Source of the DNA: Natranaerobius thermophilus JW/NM-WN-LF | Lineage (GTDB): Bacteria > Bacillota > Natranaerobiia > Natranaerobiales > Natranaerobiaceae | DNA: 64,000 bases | Direction of reading: 5' to 3' | Assembly: GCF_000020005.1 (NCBI RefSeq) | Contig: NC_010718.1 | Location: 246,001 to 310,000 of the forward strand | Shown: piece by piece, positions 33,407 to 41,875 of the stretch | Position numbering within the stretch: position 1 is the first letter of the stretch | Layout of the letters: each line of letters starts with the position of its first letter | The notes under the pieces: generated by a model | What the model saw: only the letters and a program-made list of their open reading frames with translations | Database searches by the model: none | What the model was told of the DNA's origin: nothing | Position numbers and translations under genes: made by a program

Positions 33407-34684
33407 ATGATAGGTTTGTGGACGTATTTTAAAAAAGTAAATGCAGGGCATGTATTTTTCCCTTTTGGGGTCTTGGGTAGTAGTTTTATAGTAGATGAGA
33501 GCAAAAAATATGCTATCCAAGAATTCAAAAAAATATATATGGGTGTTTTATCAGTACTATTACTTCTACAACTTAGTACAAGAGATCCGTATATATTTGG
33601 GCTAAATATTACATCTGCCTTCTTTGTGGGGGTTATATTAAGAATAATTGTTACTAGGCTGCTAGTTTTAAATAGCCAAAAAAGCATGGAAAAACTTACT
33701 CTTGAAAAGCGGAAACAGATATTATTTGATCAAGATAAAAAAGATAGCTTTCTTGTAGTTATGTTGTCTTCTATAGTGTTATTTTCATTATCAATTTATC
33801 TTCTTATAGAATTTGGTTTTGGTGGTACATTTTCTCTTGTCATTTCAATTTTATCTACGATTTATTATCTTCTGCTAACAGATGACTTAAGGCGTGTAAA
33901 AGGTAGGGTAGACAATTGGTTAGATCGCTACTTCCCAGAATTCAGCACAGTGTTCAAGAACTGGGATGGAAAAGCAGCATTATTAACCCTAAAAAGTTTT
34001 CCCCTACCAAAAGAAATATTAGGTCATAGTGAAGAAGAGATAGTAAGTTGCTGGAAACAAGAAGTAAATCGAGCAGTAGGTAAAAAAAGAGCAAAAAAGC
34101 TGAAAGAAGCAGCCCAAAACAGTACTGGGCTAACAGAAGGCGAGATAATGGCAAGACAAGAATTGAAAACCCTATTGTCGCAGTATGACGCCTTAATAGA
34201 AGAGTTAGAACAAGTACTTGTTCAGATAGAAAATATTTTAAAAGAAATTCCAGGAGCAGAAGAAATGATGAGTATTCCTGGAGTAGGGATGGTAACAGTG
34301 GCAGGATTTTTGGCTGAAGTGGGTGATCTTTCTAATTATCAACATCCAAATCAAATTAAGAAGCTGGCAGGCTTAAATCTAAAAGAGAACAGTTCAGGTA
34401 AGCACAAAGGTGAAACCAAGATAACCAAACGAGGTCGACCTCGTTTGAGAGGACTCTTATATCGCTGCGTGATTCCATTAGTAGCCAAAAACCCTGAATT
34501 TAAGTTATTACACGATTATTATACCACAAGGCCAGAAAATCCCTTAAAAAAGAAACAATCGCTTGTAGCATTAGCGTGTAGGTTGATCAGAGTTTTGTTT
34601 GCCCTAGGTACCAAAAAGACACCTTATAATGGCAGGATGATGTTAAAGAACAGTTCATTAAATTTATTGCAGGATGCTGCATAA
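33407..34684 (+). CDS. Chimeric ORF: membrane protein N-part fused to IS110-family C-part
   Basis: A single open frame of 425 codons joins two unrelated pieces. Residues 1 to about 155 have three or four hydrophobic helices and a normal start (AAAGGAGAGCT then ATG). From about residue 160 (VKGRVDNWLDRYFPEFSTVF) the sequence is the C-terminal half of an IS110-family transposase, including IPGVGMVTVAGFLAEVGDL and AGLNLKENSSGKHKGETKITKRGRPRLRG. The catalytic DEDD N-terminal domain is absent. Whether the fusion is made as protein is unknown; transposition by itself is not expected. Confidence 0.75.
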   Translation: MIGLWTYFKKVNAGHVFFPFGVLGSSFIVDESKKYAIQEFKKIYMGVLSVLLLLQLSTRDPYIFGLNITSAFFVGVILRIIVTRLLVLNSQKSMEKLTLEKRKQILFDQDKKDSFLVVMLSSIVLFSLSIYLLIEFGFGGTFSLVISILSTIYYLLLTDDLRRVKGRVDNWLDRYFPEFSTVFKNWDGKAALLTLKSFPLPKEILGHSEEEIVSCWKQEVNRAVGKKRAKKLKEAAQNSTGLTEGEIMARQELKTLLSQYDALIEELEQVLVQIENILKEIPGAEEMMSIPGVGMVTVAGFLAEVGDLSNYQHPNQIKKLAGLNLKENSSGKHKGETKITKRGRPRLRGLLYRCVIPLVAKNPEFKLLHDYYTTRPENPLKKKQSLVALACRLIRVLFALGTKKTPYNGRMMLKNSSLNLLQDAA

Positions 34685-34950
34685 GCAGCCAAATTGGAGT
34701 CTTAAGAATTTATACTACATCTACAAAAGGAGCACGGAGAAGCCAGTCATAATAATCCATTCGGGCATTGACCCTGCTAAGGAGCAAAACTGGCCTCCAC
34801 CCTTGGCTAGGTAGAACGAAGGAATTTATAAGGGCCATAAAGGACCCAGTGAGATATGGGAGGTAAAACCACCAAGGAATAAGTGGAGATCCATTAAATG
34901 TGCCACCATATTTTGCCAGGAACAACCCTTATTTAAAGGCACTCCTGTTT
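33885..34950 (+). mobile_element. IS110-family remnant, 5'-truncated
   Basis: The transposase C-terminal half and its 3' non-coding segment remain. The left boundary is near 33870-33890, where the membrane-protein sequence ends; the right boundary is uncertain, near 34930-34950. The long 3' segment suggests the IS1111 subgroup. Confidence 0.6.
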
Positions 34951-35066
34951 TACAAAAATTTCATTAAATGAAATTTTCTGCCTAGTCCTTAAAATGGATG
35001 GTAGTGAAATCTTGAGAATGAGTGAGTATATTGAAGAAATAATTAATTTATAGAGGGAGGATAAAA
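34685..35066 (+). other. 3' non-coding part of the IS110 remnant and intergenic tail
   Basis: About 380 bases without a gene. 34685 to about 34940 is structured and more GC-rich than its surroundings, and could hold the guide (bridge/seek) RNA region known downstream of IS1111-type transposases. An 11-bp-arm palindrome around AAATTTCATTAAATGAAATT lies at 34955-34977. 35041-35066 is the ribosome site of the next small gene. Confidence 0.4.
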
Positions 35067-35178
35067 ATGGATATAATTATACCTCTTTTATATAGTGCCG
35101 ATTTATATTCTTTATGCTATTGTAAAAGTTGCAGTTAAACATGCTATTGAGGATTTAAAAAAAGATGGAAAACTATAA
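35067..35178 (+). pseudogene. Small membrane protein, frameshifted
   Basis: ATG 35067 behind GAGGGAGG opens MDIIIPLLYSADLY, which stops at 35138. The other frame continues IVPIYILYAIVKVAVKHAIEDLKKDGKL to TAA 35178. A one-base change near 35095 would restore a protein of about 37 residues with one helix and a charged tail. The function is unknown. Confidence 0.5.
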
Positions 35179-35217
35179 ATTCAAGAACTTCATAGATTGC
35201 TATTGTGAGGTGATATT

Positions 35218-35472
35218 TTGGACATTAGATTAATTATTTTATTATTAGGTGTTTTATCAGGTGGAAGTCTTATAATATTTGAAAAAATTAAGGGTAAAAA
35301 ATTAATTTCTAGAGATCGTTGGGAGCTTTATTCTTCAATATTTTTTACTGTACTGATGTTTATTTCTTCTATCAAATCTTTTTTTGAATCAGGAGCACTT
35401 ATCTCTTTAGTTTTTGTAGGTTTCTTTATTGCTGGAATAATTATGGTGGTGAAAGCCAAGCAGAAGTTATAG
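35218..35472 (+). CDS. Small membrane protein, three helices
   Basis: 84 residues from TTG 35218, with GAGGTG seven bases upstream. Hydrophobic helices: LIILLLGVLSGGSLIIF, a middle one around FFTVLMFISSI, and LISLVFVGFFIAGIIMVV. No family recognised. A decayed partial copy lies at 29277-29347. Confidence 0.55.
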   Translation: MDIRLIILLLGVLSGGSLIIFEKIKGKKLISRDRWELYSSIFFTVLMFISSIKSFFESGALISLVFVGFFIAGIIMVVKAKQKL

Positions 35473-35731
35473 AGGTGGAAAATTGATATTCTATGCATAA
35501 GTTAAAGTTACTTTAGAGAGGGGTGAATTAAAATATTTGAGTTTTAGACTTATTAAATTTATTCTTATTTAAAAGAAAATGGAGTGAAATGTAGAGTCAA
35601 AATAGCTATACTTAAATGATTATTTTTGTTCCCCAACAAAAAAGTGTAAAATACAGAGGAAAAATATAACTCGAAGAGATATTGGCTTATTAGTCATGTT
35701 AAGTATCGCACTAGTACAAGGAGGATTTTGC

Positions 35732-36643
35732 ATGTGTATTAATAATGAGTTGAAAAAATATAGAATTAAATTTTTCTTGCAGGAGTTTTCTAGAAATGCA
35801 AAGTATATAGGTATATTTAGTGTTGTGTTAACATTTTTTTTTGATTCAATAGTTTTTTCATTACTTTCGTTGTTTGCTATATTTGCTATTGTTGAAGTTG
35901 TTTTAGATTTTTCAGTTCATAAAGCAGGAATACTTCAATATGTTGGAATTATAATAAACAAAATAAAGCACGGTAATAAAACACCGTCTATAAGTAATTA
36001 TGAAAATGAAATAGAGTATTCTCTACCTTTTAAAGGTAAATGGATAGCCATAAATGGTAGTTACACCAAGGAACATTCACATTCATGGAGTATTCCAACT
36101 CAGAGATATGCTTATGATTTTGTTATTATTGATGAAAAAGGGAAAACATTTGAAAATGAATTAAATAAAAATAAAAATTATTATTGTTATGATAAGGATA
36201 TTTTAGCTCCAGCAGATGGTGAAGTGGTTGAAGTTTATAATAAAGCGGAAGATAGTATAATACTTAAACCAGGAAAATTTTTATCAAGATCACCGCATGT
36301 TGCAGGGAATTATATTATTATAAAACATACTGAAAATGAATATAGTACACTAGCCCATTTGAAAAAAGACAGTATACGTGTAAATAAGGGTGATAAGGTA
36401 TTGCGAGGTGAAGTTATTGCAAAATGTGGCAATACGGGTAATTCAACAGAGCCGCATTTACACTTTCAATTACAAGGTGGAAGGAGCTTTTATAATAGTA
36501 TAGGTTTGCCTATAAAATTTAGAGATATTATGATTGAAACTCCTCCTATGGAATACAAGAAAATAGATCCAAGAACAACTATTTCAAAAGAGGAAATTAT
36601 AGAAGGGTATATAACACGTGGGTATATTGTTTATAACAATTAA
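35732..36643 (+). CDS. Membrane-anchored M23 (LytM-type) peptidase
   Basis: About 303 residues from ATG 35732 (AAGGAGG nearby); a longer frame from 35696 lacks a site. Two hydrophobic helices (about 25-70) precede a zinc metallopeptidase domain with the H...D pair in SWSIPTQRYAYDFV, the segment TLAHLKKDSIRVNKGDKV and the HxH motif EPHLHFQ. It likely cuts peptidoglycan cross-links outside the membrane, or acts on a peptide bond in a secreted substrate. It stands alone between accessory genes and an amidohydrolase. Confidence 0.85.
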   Translation: MCINNELKKYRIKFFLQEFSRNAKYIGIFSVVLTFFFDSIVFSLLSLFAIFAIVEVVLDFSVHKAGILQYVGIIINKIKHGNKTPSISNYENEIEYSLPFKGKWIAINGSYTKEHSHSWSIPTQRYAYDFVIIDEKGKTFENELNKNKNYYCYDKDILAPADGEVVEVYNKAEDSIILKPGKFLSRSPHVAGNYIIIKHTENEYSTLAHLKKDSIRVNKGDKVLRGEVIAKCGNTGNSTEPHLHFQLQGGRSFYNSIGLPIKFRDIMIETPPMEYKKIDPRTTISKEEIIEGYITRGYIVYNN

Positions 36644-36791
36644 ACTACTTGCTATGGTCTATGCTGTTAACTTATTGTTAGAACAATGGGTAACAAAAAA
36701 GGTTCTATATATCTGAAATGTATTCAATATATGTTTTCGGTTATTGAATTTTTATCGGAAAATCAATATTAAGAAGTAAGGAGTTGATCAA

Positions 36792-38063
36792 TTGACATTA
36801 AATCTTCAAAGCATTTTACACGAAGCTAAAGAGATGGAACAAGAGATTGTAAATTTTAGAAGAATATTTCACGAAAATCCCGAACTAGGTCTAGAGGAGC
36901 ATGTAACCTCTGATAAAGTTATGGAGGAATTAAAACAGCTAAACTTGGACGAAGTTATCAAGATCGGTACTAAAGAAAGTGTTATAGAAGAGCTTTCCCT
37001 ATTAAATGAAACTATAAAAGATACTCATGGGCCAACTGGTGTCTTAGGAGTTATTAAAGGGCAAGCTGGACCAGGACCCACGGTTTTATTGAGAGCTGAT
37101 ATGGACGCATTAGTAGTTAATGAGTCCACAGATGAAGACCATATACCATATAGTAAAGGGTTTTCTTCTAAAAATGACAGGGTTATGCATGCATGTGGAC
37201 ATGATGCGCATACTGCCATGTTATTAGGTGCTGCCAAAATATTAAGTAAATTTAAAGATAAGTTATCAGGTACTATTAAATTTATCTTCCAACCCGATGA
37301 AGAACGTGGATGTGGAGCTAAAATCATGTGTAAAGAAGGTATTATGGAAGATGTGGACGCTGTATTTGGGATCCATGTTTGGAAAACAGTTGACTCAGGA
37401 AAAGTGATGATTCACCAAGGCCCCACCATGGCTTCAGTGGATAATTTTTGGATAAATATAAATGGTGGAGGTGGGCATAGCTCTAGTCCTCATGAAACTA
37501 AAGATCCTATACTAGCATCATCAGAAATGGTTAACTCTATATACAGAATGCACGATAGAGAATTGAATTCAGTCAATGCAAGTCTTGTAACAGTAGAACA
37601 AATAGAATCCAAGGCTGATTGGGGTGTGATTCCTAGTAGTGCTCAATTAAGGGGTACTATTAGAACTTTTAGTGAGTCAGATAGAAATTATATTATCAAA
37701 AGAATGACAGATCTATGTAATGTAACCTCTCAGTTTCATAATCTAGAATGTTCTTTTGAAAGCCTGAATGTTTTCCCACCATTAAATAACAATCGAGAAA
37801 TGGCTATACTAGCTCAAGACACGGTTTCTGATCTATTAGGAGAAGAAAAAATTGAAACAGGAGATCCTATTATGAGTGGTGAAGATTTTTCATATTACTT
37901 AAAAGAATCTCCAGGTGCTTTTATCTTTCTTGGAAATTATAATGAAGATAAAGGTATTATACACCCACATCATAACCCCAAGTTTGATATTGACGAAGAC
38001 ATCCTTCATAAAGGTACAGCTCTCTATATATCTTTAGCTTTAAAGTTTTTAAATAACCAATAA
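36792..38063 (+). CDS. M20-family amidohydrolase / N-acyl-amino-acid hydrolase
   Basis: 423 residues, TTG start behind AAGGAGTTGA. The M20D pattern is visible: FRRIFHENPELGLEE near the N-terminus, LLRADMDAL, the metal ligand block HACGHDAHTAML, the catalytic PDEERGCGA, a lid domain with INGGGGHSSSPHETKDP, and MSGEDFSYYLKESPGAFIFLG near the end. It is slightly long, with an insertion at about 55-85. Relatives hydrolyse N-acetyl or other N-acyl amino acids or hippurate; the substrate cannot be chosen here. Confidence 0.9.
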   Translation: MTLNLQSILHEAKEMEQEIVNFRRIFHENPELGLEEHVTSDKVMEELKQLNLDEVIKIGTKESVIEELSLLNETIKDTHGPTGVLGVIKGQAGPGPTVLLRADMDALVVNESTDEDHIPYSKGFSSKNDRVMHACGHDAHTAMLLGAAKILSKFKDKLSGTIKFIFQPDEERGCGAKIMCKEGIMEDVDAVFGIHVWKTVDSGKVMIHQGPTMASVDNFWININGGGGHSSSPHETKDPILASSEMVNSIYRMHDRELNSVNASLVTVEQIESKADWGVIPSSAQLRGTIRTFSESDRNYIIKRMTDLCNVTSQFHNLECSFESLNVFPPLNNNREMAILAQDTVSDLLGEEKIETGDPIMSGEDFSYYLKESPGAFIFLGNYNEDKGIIHPHHNPKFDIDEDILHKGTALYISLALKFLNNQ

Positions 38064-38157
38064 CTTTGTTCTCCAAACAATCATTGTACAGTGCATAGGA
38101 AGATAATCGAATAGGTAAGTAGATAATTATTTTATCGACCTCTCACACCAAATCTAA

Positions 38158-38222
38158 TCTACCCCTTAGTGGCTAAAATGATCTGTTAGATCCAAAAGTT
38201 CACTACTTGGGGTAGATATTTT
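38158..38222. terminator. Two-tier hairpin between convergent genes
   Basis: ATCTACCCC (38158-38166) pairs with GGGGTAGAT (38209-38217), and TAGTG (38168-38172) with CACTA (38201-38205). It lies between the M20 gene and the convergent antiporter gene and may stop both. Confidence 0.75.
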
Positions 38223-38239
38223 AATTGATTATCAGATTA

Positions 38240-39442
38240 TTATTCTATTGAGGAAAGTTCAGCAGTTTCATCACTTTCACTATCAAGAAGTTTATCGGCA
38301 AAAAAGTTAATTCCAAGTGCACCTAAAGGTGCTGTATAGATTACCGACAAAACGGCTAGTGCCAGGATTAATTCTCCTCCGGGTAGCCCCATTGACAAAG
38401 GAACTCCACCCATTGCAGCTTGAACGGTAGCCTTAGGGCTGTATGAAATTCCGCAGAAAAGTCTTTCTTTAGGATTTAAATTTGAGCCTAAAGTTGATAT
38501 ATAGACTCCCAACATTCTTATAAATACTCCGACTGTAATTATTAAAATTCCCAGTGGTCCCGCACTAATTGCTAAAGATACATCTACAATAGAGCCGATT
38601 AATACAAATAAGAATATCTCTCCAAAAGACCATACTCCTTTTAGCTTCTTTGAAAATTCCTCTGCAAACAATTTATGTTTTTCTAAAAGGTAAGCACCAG
38701 CTATCATGATGGCAAGTAGGCCGGCAACTTGTAAATAGGAGCTTACAACATAGGCAAAAAGAGCTCCTACTGCTAATACTACCATTCTATCACTGTCGGC
38801 CATTTCAAATTTTTGATAGATCTTTGTCAGGATAAAACCTACGAAGAGGCCAAATAAGATACCTCCTATTATCTCTCTCGGAATAGCTAGTAAACTTAAA
38901 AGGGTGCCACCGGCACCTCCATTGACAAGGCCAAGAAAAATAGAGATAAGAGTTATGGCAAATACATCATCAATTGAAGCCCCAGCTAAAATCATTACAG
39001 GAATCCCTTTATCTTTACCAAGGCCTCTATCTTTTAATTTCAACATAGAGGGGACTATTACCGCTGGGCTAACAGCTGCTATAATAAAACCCAATATACC
39101 AGCTTCGACAAACCCAAGCTCAAATAGGTAATAAGCTAATAAAAGTACAGTAAACCCTTCCATTAAACATGGCAGCGAACCTAACTTAAGAGAGAGTACT
39201 CCCACCTTATTTAAAGTTTCACGCCTTAATCCAAGACCCGCTCTAAGCAAGATTAAAATCAATGCAAGCAACCTAATGTCATCAGAGATAGCCAAAATTT
39301 CACTTGAAATCAAATCTAAATAATTTGGTCCTAACAAAATACCCGCAAGAAGCATTCCTAACAAACCTGGAAGGTTTAACTTTTCAAAAGCTTTTCCCAT
39401 AATGAAGCCGGCAATTAGTATAATCAAAATACTTTCAATCAT
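38240..39442 (-). CDS. CPA2-type cation/proton antiporter, behind a fluoride riboswitch
   Basis: 400 residues with about 12 hydrophobic helices. Features of the Na+/H+ exchanger domain: an N-terminal MIESILIILIAGFIMGKAFEKLNLPGLLGMLLAGILLGP, a Gly/Pro-rich SPAVIVPSMLKL, and a D-containing LAGASIDDVFAI, the usual ion-binding region. It is preceded on its own strand by a crcB-type fluoride riboswitch with a terminator. Some fluoride-controlled genes encode Na+/H+-antiporter-like proteins, so it may help during fluoride or pH stress. Whether it carries fluoride itself is unknown. Confidence 0.88.
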   Translation of the reverse strand: MIESILIILIAGFIMGKAFEKLNLPGLLGMLLAGILLGPNYLDLISSEILAISDDIRLLALILILLRAGLGLRRETLNKVGVLSLKLGSLPCLMEGFTVLLLAYYLFELGFVEAGILGFIIAAVSPAVIVPSMLKLKDRGLGKDKGIPVMILAGASIDDVFAITLISIFLGLVNGGAGGTLLSLLAIPREIIGGILFGLFVGFILTKIYQKFEMADSDRMVVLAVGALFAYVVSSYLQVAGLLAIMIAGAYLLEKHKLFAEEFSKKLKGVWSFGEIFLFVLIGSIVDVSLAISAGPLGILIITVGVFIRMLGVYISTLGSNLNPKERLFCGISYSPKATVQAAMGGVPLSMGLPGGELILALAVLSVIYTAPLGALGINFFADKLLDSESDETAELSSIE

Positions 39443-39460
39443 TGTAAATCATCCCTTTCT

Positions 39461-39495
39461 TAAAAAAATAGACTCCTACCCTGATAGGGTAGGAG
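39461..39495 (-). terminator. Fluoride-riboswitch expression platform (terminator)
   Basis: On the minus strand CTCCTACCCT / AGGGTAGGAG form a stem (39473-39495), followed by T7. Its 5' arm overlaps GGCTCCTACC at the end of the aptamer, so terminator and aptamer compete. Confidence 0.88.
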
Positions 39496-39555
39496 CCATT
39501 AGCTTCTAAGAAAGCAGTTTGGAATTTAATCCTGGCGAGCTCCATCGCCGTCAAA
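39486..39555 (-). ncRNA. Fluoride riboswitch (crcB motif)
   Basis: On the minus strand: GACGGCGATGGAGCTCGCC, then AAACTGC, then GAAGCTAATGGCTCCTACC. This matches the crcB aptamer layout (GGCGATGG.G.TCGCC ... AACTGC ... GCTGATGGCTCCTAC in known members). Fluoride binding should prevent the downstream terminator and switch on the antiporter gene at 39442. Confidence 0.88.
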
Positions 39556-39847
39556 TCCAAATTTTACTTTATTTTTAGTTTATAGTATGCACTTCTAAAT
39601 TGTCAATATGATTGCCTATGCATTTTTCACGTTATCAGTAAAAATGTTGCTATTTTCAAAAAATGTTACGAAGGGATTCCACTCTCATATTATGATCATC
39701 AAAGAACAAAAAATAGCAATTTTGGAGGTATTTGCGATGCTAAATCGAATGGAATTAATATAACCGCCTGTCTACTACTTGCGTAATAATAACGATGTTA
39801 GATGAAATCTTCTAAATTAGCTTCAGGATGATAAATGAGTAGAAAGG
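39556..39847. other. Divergent intergenic region
   Basis: Between the riboswitch-led antiporter gene (left) and the Fe-S protein gene (right). AT-rich, with no gene; it must hold the promoters of both. No certain promoter was picked. Confidence 0.5.
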
Positions 39848-39856
39848 ATGATTAAA

Positions 39857-40564
39857 GTGGGTTTAAACGAGCGGATAAAAGAATTGTCACTACAGCACGG
39901 AGTTACTCATTTTGGCGTTGCATATTTGTCGAAGGCGAAACAAGCTATTCTTAGTCAAGGTGGTTCGGAGATTGCGAGTTTTCCTTATTCTATTTCTTTA
40001 GGTATTTCGTTAATAAATCATATTGTTGATCAATTGCCAAGAAGGTCTGAACGATCTGTAGCACTTAACTATAGGCATCATGCTTATGATGTTATTAACC
40101 AACGGTTAGACACGATTGCATCAATAGTTAGTGGTTTCATACAACAACAGGGATATACTGTACTTCCTATTCCAGCGTCAAAACGAATTGATGACGAACG
40201 AATTTGTGCCTCTTTTTCCCATAAGATGGGAGCAAGTCTATCAGGACAGGGATGGATCGGTAAGAATTGCTTATTAATTACGCCTGATAGTGGACCTCGA
40301 GTAAGGTGGGTATCAATTTTGACAGATGCTCCAGTTGAACCAACAGGACAACTTATGGAAGAGCAATGTGGCGATTGCTCAGCTTGCGTAGATGTATGTC
40401 CAGTGAAAGCATTTACAGGAAAACCTTTTAATGAAGAAGAGCCTCGAGAAGTAAGATATGACGCTAAAAAGTGTAATAAATATTTTGAAAAAATGAAGGA
40501 AAAAGGTCAGATAGAAGCTTGTGGGATGTGTTTATATGTTTGTCCATATGGGAGAAAACAGTAA
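39857..40564 (+). CDS. QueG-like protein with double 4Fe-4S domain
   Basis: About 235 residues. GTG 39857 is nine bases after GAAAGG; ATG 39848 touches that site. The N-terminal part contains LPRRSERSVALNYRHHAYD. The C-terminal part has two ferredoxin-like clusters, CGDCSACVDVCPVKAF and CGMCLYVCPYG. Epoxyqueuosine reductases share this layout but are usually longer, about 300-380 residues, so this may be a shorter relative with another electron-transfer role. It is a single gene, ended by the terminator at 40597. Confidence 0.75.
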   Translation: MGLNERIKELSLQHGVTHFGVAYLSKAKQAILSQGGSEIASFPYSISLGISLINHIVDQLPRRSERSVALNYRHHAYDVINQRLDTIASIVSGFIQQQGYTVLPIPASKRIDDERICASFSHKMGASLSGQGWIGKNCLLITPDSGPRVRWVSILTDAPVEPTGQLMEEQCGDCSACVDVCPVKAFTGKPFNEEEPREVRYDAKKCNKYFEKMKEKGQIEACGMCLYVCPYGRKQ

Positions 40565-40596
40565 ATAAAGACTCCCAGGATTAAAACCATATAAAA

Positions 40597-40636
40597 AACC
40601 AGTGGTTAACTATATCTATAACCACTGGTTTTTTCG
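40597..40636. terminator. Bidirectional terminator
   Basis: AACCAGTGGTTA (40597-40608) pairs with TAACCACTGGTT (40619-40630), with A and T runs on the two sides. It separates the convergent Fe-S protein and TraB-family genes. Confidence 0.93.
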
Positions 40637-40705
40637 TACTGAACAATTTTTTGTCTTAACTGTTTTATGGTGGGAAGTGCTAAGTACTGGGAAAATCAAT
40701 ATCTT

Positions 40706-41644
40706 TTAATGCAAGCTTTCCACATCATATCCTCTATCTCTTAACTGATCAGGTATACTGTTTTCACCAGCCAAATGCATGGAACCTACGACTATAAAAT
40801 AAGTGTCTTCGCTATCATCATTGAGAATATCTTCTATTTCATTTGTCATTTGTTCGTCCCGACCATCCCACATGGCTAATTGATAATCTTTAATTGATTC
40901 AGTTTCGGATTCTTCAATTTGCTGTTCCCTTATATCAGCTAACTCCTCTGTATTTCCTTCCTGCCAAAGGGTAATTAATTCTTCTAGTTCCTCTTCAACA
41001 TATTCAATCTCTTCTAATGTATTTTCTAAATAAATCTCTTGAGACTCATCGGATAATTTATTATAAATACCTATTTGATCTTCAATAGTCTCAAGACTAA
41101 TCGTTTCCATTTCTTTATCTTCTAATTGTTCAATAAAGTAGTTTTCGATACCGTATTCCGGTGAAAGGCCTGCTTCGTTAATGGCAATTTCTGATGCAAT
41201 CAAAGCTCCATACCAGGGTTTAAAGTTATTTAAAGTTTCCCGGTCAATTCCAATACTCACTGCCATATCGGCAACTTCCTCAAAAGTTTCCTCTGATACA
41301 ACATCGGTCATTTTGGTTCCATCGTGATACATACCCAGTGTTGCCATTTGTTGGCCGATTTCCATTTCTGTCATGCCAGCCATATCAATTTCAAGTCCAA
41401 GCACATCGGCCTCTTGAAAGGCATCTTCAACTTTGGGGCTCAAAGGGTACATGTCTTCATGTCCCACATGGACAGAACCAAACAAGTACACTTGATTAGT
41501 TCCACCTTCTACTTCATAGAAAATACCTTTTGATTCTTCATCAACTGCAGCTTCTTCTGGACCGCATGCTGTTAAGAGTATTAGCACACTTAACATTCCT
41601 AAAATTTTAACTACTTTTGATCTTGTAACACCTAAAAAATCCAT
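40706..41644 (-). CDS. TraB/GumN-family lipoprotein
   Basis: 312 residues. Signal KILGMLSVLILLTACG with lipobox LTAC. The TraB signature is clear: VYLFGSVHVGHEDMYPL near residue 52, EADVLGLEIDM, a KPWYGALIAS segment, and IVVGSMHLAGENSIPDQLRDRGY at the end (two GxxH-type motifs). The family (Tiki-like) is thought to be metal-dependent hydrolases, though bacterial roles are mostly unknown. Very Glu-rich, as expected for an exported protein in a saline medium. Confidence 0.88.
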   Translation of the reverse strand: MDFLGVTRSKVVKILGMLSVLILLTACGPEEAAVDEESKGIFYEVEGGTNQVYLFGSVHVGHEDMYPLSPKVEDAFQEADVLGLEIDMAGMTEMEIGQQMATLGMYHDGTKMTDVVSEETFEEVADMAVSIGIDRETLNNFKPWYGALIASEIAINEAGLSPEYGIENYFIEQLEDKEMETISLETIEDQIGIYNKLSDESQEIYLENTLEEIEYVEEELEELITLWQEGNTEELADIREQQIEESETESIKDYQLAMWDGRDEQMTNEIEDILNDDSEDTYFIVVGSMHLAGENSIPDQLRDRGYDVESLH

Positions 41645-41875
41645 TCCCTTTCCCCCTTTTATTAGATACTGATTATTATTTCACTATTGAAATTGTATAG
41701 CTTGAAACTGAACGTAGCTGGGCTAAAACTATTTCCAAAACTATTATTTTTATTTTATCATGGCATAAGGTGATTTCAAGTGTCCTGACAATACTATTAC
41801 AAATTTTAGTATAAAAATTATTTTTATAAAGGGGAATTTAAAAATATCTCGAAACAGAGTGAAGGGGGGGATTAA

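Noticed and set aside
34710..34925. 71-codon minus-strand ORF after the IS110 remnant
   Set aside because: No ribosome site or recognisable protein; the stretch is better explained as the element's non-coding end.
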